Shown here piece by piece: positions 18,583 through 26,586 of a stretch of DNA of 64,000 nucleotides (within the stretch, counting starts at the first letter, position 1; the number at the start of each line of letters is the position of its first letter). The stretch is from Salipiger bermudensis (GTDB taxonomy: Bacteria > Pseudomonadota > Alphaproteobacteria > Rhodobacterales > Rhodobacteraceae). Made by a program: the position numbers and the translations under genes. The notes below the pieces were generated by a model that made no database searches, was not told the origin of the DNA, and saw nothing but the letters and a program-made list of their open reading frames with translations. The stretch covers positions 580,352 through 644,351 of the forward strand of contig NZ_JAIUZY010000003.1 in NCBI RefSeq assembly GCF_020171625.1, read 5' to 3'.

Positions 18583-18608
18583 CCCCGGCTCGTCTTTGCG
18601 GGCCGGGG
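18583..18608 (+). terminator. Hairpin after cpdB
   Basis: CCCCGGC (18583-18589) pairs with GCCGGGG (18602-18608) across a 12-nt loop, 7 bp after the cpdB stop. It is probably the cpdB terminator. Confidence 0.5.
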
Positions 18609-18643
18609 TTGCGAATCCGTCGCGAACCCCCTAGATGACCCCT

Positions 18644-18740
18644 TGAGAGGTTGGCGCGGGCAGGCGCCTCGCCAACCCGGTCAGGTCCGGAAGGAAGCAG
18701 CCGTAACGAGCCCCGCTTGGGTCGTTGTCCAGCCTCTCAC
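18644..18740 (+). ncRNA. ffs: Signal recognition particle RNA (4.5S-type)
   Basis: The conserved apical loop region GGTCAGGTCCGGAAGGAAGC is present at about 18679-18698, followed by AGCCGTAAC. This is the universal Ffh-binding domain of bacterial SRP RNA. The flanks GAGAGGTTGGC and CCAGCCTCTC pair to close a long single hairpin of roughly 97 nt, the minimal alphaproteobacterial size. Ends are approximate. The RNA binds Ffh and targets nascent membrane proteins to FtsY. Confidence 0.95.
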
Positions 18741-18894
18741 TTCAGCTCCCTCGGCAGAATTATGTCGCGTGTCCGGATGGGGCACGTCGCCCTTGCGTGC
18801 GGTGCAGCCGATTGCTTCAGACAGAGACGATAGCATCGTGCGGCGTGGACCGCTCTCGAGGCGCATGACTTGCGCCCACCGGTGCCGCCAGGTG

Positions 18895-18919
18895 CAAGAA
18901 AATTCGCCGAATTTTCTTG
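18895..18919. terminator. AT-rich hairpin resembling the 8.4-kb palindromes
   Basis: CAAGAAAATTC (18895-18905) pairs exactly with 18909-18919 around a GCC loop. It lies 7 bp beyond the stop of the minus-strand phosphatase gene and can act as its terminator. The arm resembles the CCAAGAATTTT arm at 8403. Confidence 0.6.
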
Positions 18920-18926
18920 GCCCAGC

Positions 18927-19433
18927 TCAGTCGCCATGCCTGTGGAACACCGCCGCGTCCCGCTCGGCGGCCATCGCCCAGCGCATCTGCGCCTTGGTCT
19001 CGATCGCGCAGGGCCGAACGTGCCGCAGCCGCGACAGCGCCTCGTCCGGGGCCTCGCCCGCCTCGATCATCAGCCGCAAGGCCACCATGCCCGAGCGCCC
19101 GCAGCCGCCACGGCAGTGCACCAGAACCCGACCGCCGCCGCGCAGCGCGTGTCGCGCCGCGACACTGACCTCGGGCCAGCGCTTTTCGAAAGCCGCGCAG
19201 GGCACACCGAAATCCACGATCGGCAGATGCTCCCAGCGCGCCCCGTGATCGGCGATGAAACGGCCGACGGAGCCCGCGCCCACGGCCTCGAACTCGGCGC
19301 TGCTGACCAGCGACAGGACCAGAGAGGGCCGCCAGTCGGCCACGTGCTGCAGGTCCCCGACGAGATCTCCCTCAGCCCCGGGCAGGGGCGAGATTGCGAG
19401 AATTCCGTCCAGAACCCGAAGCGCGTGCAGCAT
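18927..19433 (-). CDS. Tyrosine/dual-specificity protein phosphatase-like protein
   Basis: A 168-aa cytoplasmic protein with the Cys-dependent phosphatase active site HCRGGCGRSG at 106-115 (nucleophile C107, phosphate-binding R113). The probable general acid is D74 in LPIVDFGVP. The spacing fits the compact dual-specificity class. The target is unknown. It starts 2 bp after the stop of the zinc metallopeptidase gene, so the two are co-transcribed. A hairpin at 18895-18919 follows its stop. Confidence 0.82.
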   Translation of the reverse strand: MLHALRVLDGILAISPLPGAEGDLVGDLQHVADWRPSLVLSLVSSAEFEAVGAGSVGRFIADHGARWEHLPIVDFGVPCAAFEKRWPEVSVAARHALRGGGRVLVHCRGGCGRSGMVALRLMIEAGEAPDEALSRLRHVRPCAIETKAQMRWAMAAERDAAVFHRHGD

Positions 19434-19435
19434 GG

Positions 19436-20269
19436 TCAGAGGCTCGATGCGTTGAACGTGTCACATGCTCCGATGCTGCCCGATTCGTAGCCGCTTGCGA
19501 ACCAGCTTTCGCGCTGTTCGGACGTGCCATGCGTGAAGGTATGCGGCTGCGGCACCCGGCCGGCGCTGCGTTGCAAATGGTCGTCGCCGATCATCCGCGC
19601 CGCGTTCAGCGCCTCGGCGACGTCGCCCGGCTCGAGCAGGCCGTCGACATGGCGGGCCCAGACCCCGGCCAGGCAATCGGCCTGCAGCTCGAGACGGACG
19701 GTGAGCGCATTGGCCTGCGTCTCGCTCGCCCGCTGGCGCGCCGCGTTGACCTGATCGAGGATGCCGAGCTCGTTCTGCACGTGGTGCGCCACTTCGTGGG
19801 CGATCACGTAGGCGGCGGCGAAATCGCCCTTCGCGCCCAGCCGCTGCGCCAGCGTGGCGAAGAAGGCGGTGTCGAGATAGGCCTTCTCGTCGAGCGGGCA
19901 GTAGAACGGCCCCGTCGCGCCGCTGGCGCCCCCGCAGGGCGACGAGGTCGTGCCCGAGAACAGCACCAGCACCGGCGGTTCGTAGGCGGTGCCGACCTCG
20001 CGCGGGAAGATCTCGCCCCAGACCTCTTCGGTGGTGGCCAGCACCTGCGAGGAAAACTCTGCCGCCGCCTCTTCCTGCGGAGAGATCTCGCGCTGGGTGC
20101 TGCTCTGCGTGCTGCCCTCGAGGAACGGGGTCACGTCGATCCCGGTGAAATAGCCGATCGCCAGCACCAGCAGCAGGCCCGCGCCGCCGAGACCGCCGAC
20201 CGCGATGCCGCCGCCCCTGCCCCGCCGATCCTCGATATTGCTGCTGCGTCTGATACCTCTGAGCCGCAT
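19436..20269 (-). CDS. ypfJ: Neutral zinc metallopeptidase, YpfJ family
   Basis: A 277-aa membrane-anchored protein. After a basic, Gly-rich start (MRLRGIRRSSNIEDRRG) there is one hydrophobic segment at about 24-45. The body shows YpfJ-family landmarks: GEIFPREVGTAYEPPVLVLFSG, GPFYCPLDEKAYLDTAFF and the zinc motif HEVAHH within AAYVIAHEVAHHVQNELG, then LELQADCLAGVWA. The start at 20269 has GGAGGA 10 nt upstream; a longer ORF start at 20323 lacks one. The catalytic site would face the periplasm. Physiological substrates of the family are unknown. Confidence 0.88.
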   Translation of the reverse strand: MRLRGIRRSSNIEDRRGRGGGIAVGGLGGAGLLLVLAIGYFTGIDVTPFLEGSTQSSTQREISPQEEAAAEFSSQVLATTEEVWGEIFPREVGTAYEPPVLVLFSGTTSSPCGGASGATGPFYCPLDEKAYLDTAFFATLAQRLGAKGDFAAAYVIAHEVAHHVQNELGILDQVNAARQRASETQANALTVRLELQADCLAGVWARHVDGLLEPGDVAEALNAARMIGDDHLQRSAGRVPQPHTFTHGTSEQRESWFASGYESGSIGACDTFNASSL

Positions 20270-20438
20270 GGGCAGATCCTCCGAGTGGCGCGGCGCGACC
20301 ATCACGCCATCGTGAGCCAACATCGCCTAACGCCGTGAGCGGTGGTTTGGTTCAGCCCGCTTTTCCGCGCCGGGGCAGGTTTACCTTGGAAGGCCGCGCG
20401 CGTACCTTGAGCGCGTCCCGTCACCCGGAAGGCCCCCG

Positions 20439-22211
20439 ATGTCCGAGCACTCGCCCAAGTACCAGGTTCTCGCCCGCAAGTACCGCCCCGAGACCTTTGC
20501 CGATCTCGTCGGTCAGGACGCGATGGTGCGCACGCTCAAGAACGCCTTCAAGGCCGGTCGCATCGCGCAGGCCTTCATCATGACCGGCATCCGCGGCACC
20601 GGTAAGACCACCACCGCCCGGATCATCGCCAAGGGCATGAACTGCATCGGCCCCGATGGCGAGGGCGGCCCCACCACCGAGCCCTGTGGCGAATGCGAGC
20701 ACTGCCGCGCGATCATGGAAGGCCGCCATGTCGACGTGATCGAGATGGACGCCGCCTCGAACACCGGCGTCGGCGACATCCGCGAGATCATCGACAGCGT
20801 GCATTACCGGGCGGCCTCGGCGCGCTACAAGATCTACATCATCGACGAGGTGCACATGCTCTCGAACAGCGCGTTCAACGCGCTGCTCAAGACGCTGGAA
20901 GAGCCGCCGGAGCATGTGAAGTTCATCTTCGCCACGACCGAGATCCGCAAGGTTCCGGTGACGGTGCTGTCGCGCTGCCAGCGCTTCGATTTGCGCCGCA
21001 TCGAGCCCGAGGTGATGATTTCGCTGCTGCGCAGGATCGCCACCGCCGAACAGGCCGAGATCACCGACGACGCGCTGGCGCTGGTGACCCGCGCCGCCGA
21101 GGGCTCGGCGCGCGATGCCACCTCGCTGCTCGATCAGGCGATCAGTCACGGCGCCGGCGAGACCACCGCCGAGCAGGTCCGCGCCATGCTGGGCCTTGCC
21201 GACCGTGGCCGGGTGATGGATCTGTTCGAAAAGATCATGTACGGCGATGCGCCCGGCGCGCTGACCGAGCTGTCGCAGCAATATGCCGACGGCGCCGATC
21301 CGCTGGCGGTGCTGCGCGACCTGGCCGAGATCACCCACTGGACGTCGGTGGTGAAGATCACCCCGGAGGCCGCCGAGGACCCGACGATCTCGCCCGACGA
21401 GCGCGCCCGCGGCGAGACCATGGCCGCCAATCTCGGGATGCGGGCGCTGACCCGCATGTGGCAGATGCTGCTCAAGGCGCTCGACGAGGTGGCACAGGCC
21501 CCCAACGCGATGATGGCCGCCGAGATGGCGGTGATCCGGCTGACCCACGTGGCCGAGCTGCCCTCGCCCGAAGAGCTGCTCCGCAAGCTGCAGGACACGC
21601 CCCCGCCGCCCGCACCGGGCCCCGGGGGTGGTGGCGGTGGCTATGCCCATGCCCCGGCCGGCGGCGGCGCACAGGCGCAGACCGGCGGCCACGTGCAGCC
21701 GACCCACCCCGCCCCCTCAGGGCCGGTCGCCACGCAGGGCAACGCCGTGCTGGCGGTGGCCGCCGATCACGCGCTGGCCCGCTTTCCGACTTTCGAGCAC
21801 GTGGTCGAGCTGATCCGCGCCAATCGCGACATGACGCTCTTGATGGAGGTCGAGCGCTGCGTGCGCCTTGCCGCCTACCAGCCCGGCCGGATCGAGTTCA
21901 CCCCGACCGACAAGGCCCGCGGCGATCTCGCCCAGCGCCTCGGCAGCGCGCTGCAACGCTGGACCGGCAACCGCTGGGGCGTGTCTCTGGTCAATGGCTG
22001 CGACAGCGCGACGATCTGGGAGCAGACCCACGCCGCCGAGCTGGCGATGAAGGCCGAGGCAGCGGAGCACCCGCTGATCCAGGCCGCGCTCGCGATCTTC
22101 CCCAAGGCCGAGATCGTCGAGATCCGTACCCCGGAGGAGGCCGCGATGGAGGCCACTGCCGAGGCGCTGCCCGAGGTCGAGGACGAGTGGGATCCGTTCG
22201 AGGAGGAATGA
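20439..22211 (+). CDS. dnaX: DNA polymerase III subunit gamma/tau
   Basis: A 590-aa clamp-loader ATPase of the replisome. The N-terminal YQVLARKYRPETFADLVGQ block, Walker A GIRGTGKTTTA (50-60) and the zinc module with C69, C83, C86 and C89 (CGECEHC) are diagnostic. They are followed by IIDEVHMLSNSAFNALLKTLEEPP (shown in part) and the sensor arginine region SRCQRFDLRRI. A Gly/Pro/His-rich linker spans roughly 388-435. A tau-type C-terminal domain ends in an acidic tail. I saw no obvious A-run frameshift site for a separate gamma product. The ybaB-recR pair that often follows dnaX is not here. Confidence 0.96.
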   Translation: MSEHSPKYQVLARKYRPETFADLVGQDAMVRTLKNAFKAGRIAQAFIMTGIRGTGKTTTARIIAKGMNCIGPDGEGGPTTEPCGECEHCRAIMEGRHVDVIEMDAASNTGVGDIREIIDSVHYRAASARYKIYIIDEVHMLSNSAFNALLKTLEEPPEHVKFIFATTEIRKVPVTVLSRCQRFDLRRIEPEVMISLLRRIATAEQAEITDDALALVTRAAEGSARDATSLLDQAISHGAGETTAEQVRAMLGLADRGRVMDLFEKIMYGDAPGALTELSQQYADGADPLAVLRDLAEITHWTSVVKITPEAAEDPTISPDERARGETMAANLGMRALTRMWQMLLKALDEVAQAPNAMMAAEMAVIRLTHVAELPSPEELLRKLQDTPPPPAPGPGGGGGGYAHAPAGGGAQAQTGGHVQPTHPAPSGPVATQGNAVLAVAADHALARFPTFEHVVELIRANRDMTLLMEVERCVRLAAYQPGRIEFTPTDKARGDLAQRLGSALQRWTGNRWGVSLVNGCDSATIWEQTHAAELAMKAEAAEHPLIQAALAIFPKAEIVEIRTPEEAAMEATAEALPEVEDEWDPFEEE

Positions 22212-22515
22212 CCCGCCGGGGCAAATCCGCCCGTCATAGGGCCCGGCTGCGTCGCTGCGCCATCACCTGCCCGCGGGATGGTGAACCGAGCAGTGAGCCT
22301 CTCGTTTTATCGCGGTCACGTCCGAAAGATCTCGACACAGCGCGCTTGCGTCACCAAATCACCAGCCCGTCGGGGCGGGCAGGTGATGGCGCGGCGGCGC
22401 GTGCCGCGCCTTAATTCCGCGCTGTTAGCCTCTATCCGAGGAAGATGGACTTGCGGAGGCCAATCCGATCGCCGCGGCCGCGCGGGCCGCGCCTTGGTTC
22501 CGCGCGAGGCGGGGC
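22212..22515. other. Intergenic region after dnaX
   Basis: 304 bp with no supported gene. A short frame from an ATG at 22208, overlapping the dnaX end behind GAGGAGG, gives an Arg-rich 68-aa peptide of no recognisable type. A hairpin is noted at 22388-22410. Confidence 0.4.
22388..22410. terminator. Hairpin between dnaX and the convergent epimerase gene
   Basis: GGCGCGGC (22388-22395) pairs with GCCGCGCC (22403-22410) with a 7-nt loop and is followed by TTAATT. It could terminate dnaX, though it is 177 bp downstream. Confidence 0.4.
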
Positions 22516-23421
22516 TCAGCCGCCCATCACCTCGACCGTGCGGCGCAACCCCTCCTCGATCCCGAGCGCGGGCGTCCAGCCCAGCAGCCGCTCTGCGCGT
22601 GAGATATCGAGCACGCTCGATTTCAGCTCGCTCTCCAGCGGCGCGCGCTCGAGCGTCAGCGGCCGTCCGGTGACCTGCTGCACCAGCGCCACCAGATCCG
22701 CCAGCGAGGTGCCCTGCCCGGTGCCGATGTTCAGTGTCGTCACCCGCTCGGGCAGGTCCGCCGCGCAGGTCCGCGCCACGGCGGCGCAGAAATCCGACAC
22801 ATGGATGTAGTCGCGCAGGCTCTGCCCCGTGCCGAAGACCTTGAACGGCCGGCCCGTCGCCAGCGCATCGAGCAGGATCGTCACCACGCCATAGCTCGGC
22901 CCCGCCAGCGGCGAGCCATAGGCATTGGCCAGCCGCAGGATGGTGAGCCGGAACCCGGACCGGTTGGCAAGCATGACCAGCGCTTGCTCCACCGCCATCT
23001 TCTGCAACGCGTAGAAGGACTTGGGGTTGAGCGGCGCGTCTTCCGGGATCGGCAGCGCATCGGTGTCGCCATAGACCCCGGCGGAGGAGACATAGACCAT
23101 GTGCCCGCGCCAGCCGCGCGCCAGCAAGGCCTCGACGAAGCGGGCCTGCGGCTCGATCTCGCGGCGGCTGAGCTCGGCGTAGCTGTCGAACGGCACCCGC
23201 GGGCTGGCGAGCCCGGCGCAGTGCACGATGGTCGCCTCGGTGTCGCGCTCCGGCAGCCAGCCGGGCGAGAGCACGTCGGCGGTCGAGATCTGCGGCAGGC
23301 CCGTCGCCTGCCGCGGCAGGGCGCGCCGGGCGACCCCGGTCGCATCATGGCCCGAGGCCCGCAGGTGGTAGAGGATCTCGCAGCCCAAAACGCCGGAACT
23401 GCCGGTGACGTAAATGCGCAT
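22516..23421 (-). CDS. NAD-dependent epimerase/dehydratase
   Basis: A 301-aa extended short-chain dehydrogenase, probably acting on a nucleotide sugar. It shows the Rossmann motif TGSSGVLG at 6-13, the catalytic YxxxK in SFYALQKMAVE near 138-148, and the blocks RLANAYGSPLAGPSYG and DYIHVSDFCAAV that are usual in GalE/RfbB-like enzymes. The start at 23421 (MRIYVTGSSG) is 10 bp after the stop of the FAD oxidoreductase gene; a longer start at 23472 would overlap that gene. The substrate cannot be read from sequence. Confidence 0.85.
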   Translation of the reverse strand: MRIYVTGSSGVLGCEILYHLRASGHDATGVARRALPRQATGLPQISTADVLSPGWLPERDTEATIVHCAGLASPRVPFDSYAELSRREIEPQARFVEALLARGWRGHMVYVSSAGVYGDTDALPIPEDAPLNPKSFYALQKMAVEQALVMLANRSGFRLTILRLANAYGSPLAGPSYGVVTILLDALATGRPFKVFGTGQSLRDYIHVSDFCAAVARTCAADLPERVTTLNIGTGQGTSLADLVALVQQVTGRPLTLERAPLESELKSSVLDISRAERLLGWTPALGIEEGLRRTVEVMGG

Positions 23422-23431
23422 CCCCGCCCCC

Positions 23432-24523
23432 TCAGTCAAACCGCGCCGGCGACAGCGCGCCGAGGCTTGCATCGTCGATCGGGGCCGCGCGCCCGGCGAT
23501 GAGCGCCGCCGTCACCCCGGCCAAAGCGGGGGCGGTCTGGATGCCGTGCCCACCCTGCCCGGCGAGCCAGAAGAACCCCTCTGCCGCGCCATCGAAGCCG
23601 CAGACCGGGGTCTTGTCCGGCGCGAAGCTGCGCAGCCCGGCCCAGCTCGAGACCATGCGCGTCACCGGCACCGTCACCGCGCGCTCGTAGCGGTCCAGTC
23701 CCTCGGCCAGCACCATGTCGTCGGGCCAGGCGTCCTGCGGCGGAACGGGGTCGGCATCGGCGGGGCTCACCATGAGCTGCCCGCCCATCGGCTTGGCGTA
23801 CCAGGTCTCGGCGATCGAGCCGAAAAGCGGCCAGTCGCCGACCTCGTGGCCCTCGGGCGCCGGCAGGACCGCCGCCGAGCGCCGGCACGGCTGGATCGGG
23901 ATCGGCTGGGCGCCAGCCATGCGGGCGATCTCGCCCGCCCAGGCACCGGCGGCGTTGACCACCACCGGCGCGGCGTGGGTCTCGCCCCCCGCCACGATCT
24001 GCCAAAGCCCCGCCTCGCGGCTCAGCGCCGAGACCGGCGCATCGCAACGCAGCTGGCCGCCCCGCGCCCGGAACTGGCGCAGGTAGCCTTGCAGCATCGC
24101 GTCGACATCGATGTCGCGGGCCTCGGGCTCGAGAACCGCGGCGGCGAAATGGCCGGGTCTGAGGATCGGCACGAGGCGCTCGGCCTCGGCGGCGCTCAAC
24201 CGGTCGAGCCCGGCGCTGCCGGCGGCATAGTCCTCGAGCAGGTCGAGCTCTTCGCCGGTTGCGAGCAGCAGTTCGCCGCGCGGCGTCAGCAGCGGCGCCT
24301 CGACATCGATGTCGGGGGCCTCGAAGAAACCCGCGGCACGGTCGTTCAGCGCCCTGAGCGCGGCGTTGCCGTAGTTGCGGATGTAGATCGCCGCGGAACG
24401 CGCGGTGGAATGCCGCCCCGTCCCCGGCTCGGCCTCGAGCAGCAGCACCTCGGCGTCCGCAGCAAGCGCCGCCGCGGCGCTCACCCCGGCCATTCCGCCG
24501 CCGATCACGATGATGTCGGGCAT
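23432..24523 (-). CDS. FAD-dependent oxidoreductase, DAO family
   Basis: A 363-aa flavoprotein of the D-amino-acid oxidase/glycine-oxidase superfamily. The FAD motif GGGMAGVSAA is at about 8-17, followed by LLLEAEPGTGRHSTARSAA, in which the HSTARSAA motif is the second FAD contact. The end contains GFFWLAGQGGHGIQTAPALAG, the family's closing motif. It would oxidise an amino or hydroxy acid in the cytoplasm. It is the first gene of a two-gene minus-strand unit with the epimerase. It differs clearly from the DadA-like protein at 4136. Confidence 0.85.
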   Translation of the reverse strand: MPDIIVIGGGMAGVSAAAALAADAEVLLLEAEPGTGRHSTARSAAIYIRNYGNAALRALNDRAAGFFEAPDIDVEAPLLTPRGELLLATGEELDLLEDYAAGSAGLDRLSAAEAERLVPILRPGHFAAAVLEPEARDIDVDAMLQGYLRQFRARGGQLRCDAPVSALSREAGLWQIVAGGETHAAPVVVNAAGAWAGEIARMAGAQPIPIQPCRRSAAVLPAPEGHEVGDWPLFGSIAETWYAKPMGGQLMVSPADADPVPPQDAWPDDMVLAEGLDRYERAVTVPVTRMVSSWAGLRSFAPDKTPVCGFDGAAEGFFWLAGQGGHGIQTAPALAGVTAALIAGRAAPIDDASLGALSPARFD

Positions 24524-24774
24524 GTCGTCTCCTTCACGTTCCGCCGCGCCGCGCTAGATGGCGCCAAACCGGGATAGACAGCCCAAGGGGACGGGGCAAG
24601 CGATGCAGACGAGACACAACAGCCCGACGATTCAACGGGTGGCTGAAACGTGAACCGCGGGACGAGGGCCGCGATGATATTGCCTTCCCTAGCGTCCACG
24701 ATTGCACTGGGTTACGGTGGGCTGATCTCGCCCACAGGGCGACCTGCCCCGTGGCCCGAGAAAGGAATGTTTCA

Positions 24775-26586
24775 GTGACCATCCGGCGTCTTGCTGCCGC
24801 CTCCGGCACCGCCCTCTGCCTCGCCTCCGGCCCCGTCGCGGCGCTCGATGACGTTCGTTTCACGAGCCCGGCCATGTCCGACGACCTGGGCGCGCAAATT
24901 CGCAACAACTCTGCGCTGGCCGCCGCCGAGGCCGAGTCCGAAGACGGCCGGATCTCGGGACAGGACGTGCTCGCCGCGGCGCTTTCGGATTACGGCATCC
25001 TGCTCGAGACGCTCTATGCCAATGGCTACTACGGCGGCGTGATCAGCATCCTGATCGACGGTCGCGAGGCGTCGGAAATCCCGCTTCTCAGCACACCCGA
25101 AAACGTCGGCACGGTCACAGTTCGGATCGACACCGGCCCCTCCTTCAAGTTTGGCCGGACCGAGCTGACCCCGCTGGCGCCCGAAACCGTGCTGCCAGAG
25201 GGCTTCGCACGTGGCAAGACCGCTCGCGCCTCGGTGGTGGGCGATGCCGCTGACGCCGGCGTCGACGGCTGGCGCGATATTGGCCACGCCAAGGCCGAGA
25301 TCACCGGCCAGCAGGTCACCGCCGATCACCGCAGCAACGAGCTCGACGTGGCGATGCGCATCACGCCCGGCCCGCAGCTGCGCTTCGGCAAGCTCGATAC
25401 CGACGGCTCGAGCGCCGTGCGCAGCGCGGCGCAGCGCCGCATCGCCGGCCTGCCCACCGGAGAGAGGTTCGACCCGGACGAGGTTCAGGAGGTCACCAAC
25501 CGTCTCACCCGCACCGGCACCTTTTCCAGCGTCACCGTGCGCGAGGCGGAGCAGCCGAACGCGGACGGCACGCTCGACATCATCGTCGACCTGGTCGACA
25601 ACAAACCCCGCCGCTTCGGCTTCGGCGCCGAGGTCTCGTCGCTCGAGGGGCTGAGCCTCACCGCCTTCTGGCTGCATCGCAACCTCTGGGGCGGCGCCGA
25701 GCGGCTGCGCATCGACGCAGAGGTCAGCGATATCGGCGCCTCCGGCAGCGACGCGCTCGATGCCAGCCTGACCGCGCGGCTCGAAGTTCCGGCCGCCATC
25801 GCCGAGCTCGGCCCCAAGACCGATGCGTTCTTCGAGGCATCGATCGGGGCGCTGAACGAGCCGACCTACTCGGCCGATACCGCCCAGCTGACCGCCGGTC
25901 TCACCCGCCGCTTCAACGACGATCTGAGCGGCGAGATCGGTGTCGGGCTGCTCTATTCCCAGACCGAAGACGATCTTGGCGAGCGCGAGTTCCTGCTGTT
26001 CACGTTGCCGCTCTCGCTGACATGGGACAAGCGCGACGTTGACCTTGACCCGACCTCGGGCTGGTATCTCGATACCGAGCTGACACCGTTCTTCGATCTC
26101 GACGGCGACGGCCACGGTGCGCGGCTCTACTCCGACCTGCGCGGCTATTACGGTTTCGGCGAAAGCAAGAGCACCGTGCTCGCCGGCAGGCTTCAGCTCG
26201 GCTCGGTGGTTGGCTCCGAGCTTGAGGACACGCAGCCCGAGTTCCTGTTCTATTCCGGCGGCGCCGGCACCGTGCGCGGCCAGCCCTACCAGTCGCTCAA
26301 CGTCGAATTCGACGGCAACGAGATCGGCGGCCGCAGCTTCCTCGGCCTGTCCACCGAACTGCGGCAGGACATCAACGAGACGTGGGGCGTGGTCGCCTTC
26401 GCAGACGCGGGCTACATCAGCGAAGCCAGCACCCCCGGCACCGAGGGCGACTGGCACGCGGGCGCCGGCCTCGGCGTGCGCTACTCAACCCCGATCGGTC
26501 CGCTCAGGTTCGACGTCGCCGGCCCGGTCTCGGGCGACACAAGCGAAGGGGTACAGGTTTACATTGGCATAGGTCAGGCATTTTGA
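24775..26586 (+). CDS. tamA: Outer-membrane translocation protein TamA (Omp85 family)
   Basis: A 603-aa outer-membrane protein. I chose GTG at 24775 because AAAGGA at 24761-24766 is 8 nt upstream and the product then starts with a signal peptide (VTIRRLAAASGTALCLASGPVAA). A longer frame from GTG at 24751 has no ribosome site. N-terminal POTRA-like domains (about 50-270) precede a 16-strand barrel. The family hallmark is the C-terminal GAGLGVRYSTPIGPLRFDVA motif that ends in a strand terminating in Phe. With TamB it inserts outer-membrane proteins or moves phospholipids. It overlaps tamB by 4 bp. Confidence 0.92.
   Translation: MTIRRLAAASGTALCLASGPVAALDDVRFTSPAMSDDLGAQIRNNSALAAAEAESEDGRISGQDVLAAALSDYGILLETLYANGYYGGVISILIDGREASEIPLLSTPENVGTVTVRIDTGPSFKFGRTELTPLAPETVLPEGFARGKTARASVVGDAADAGVDGWRDIGHAKAEITGQQVTADHRSNELDVAMRITPGPQLRFGKLDTDGSSAVRSAAQRRIAGLPTGERFDPDEVQEVTNRLTRTGTFSSVTVREAEQPNADGTLDIIVDLVDNKPRRFGFGAEVSSLEGLSLTAFWLHRNLWGGAERLRIDAEVSDIGASGSDALDASLTARLEVPAAIAELGPKTDAFFEASIGALNEPTYSADTAQLTAGLTRRFNDDLSGEIGVGLLYSQTEDDLGEREFLLFTLPLSLTWDKRDVDLDPTSGWYLDTELTPFFDLDGDGHGARLYSDLRGYYGFGESKSTVLAGRLQLGSVVGSELEDTQPEFLFYSGGAGTVRGQPYQSLNVEFDGNEIGGRSFLGLSTELRQDINETWGVVAFADAGYISEASTPGTEGDWHAGAGLGVRYSTPIGPLRFDVAGPVSGDTSEGVQVYIGIGQAF

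Noticed and set aside
22208..22414. Short frame with GAGGAGG before its ATG, overlapping the dnaX end
   Set aside because: The GAGGAGG is part of the acidic dnaX C-terminus codons; the 68-aa Arg-rich product resembles no protein.
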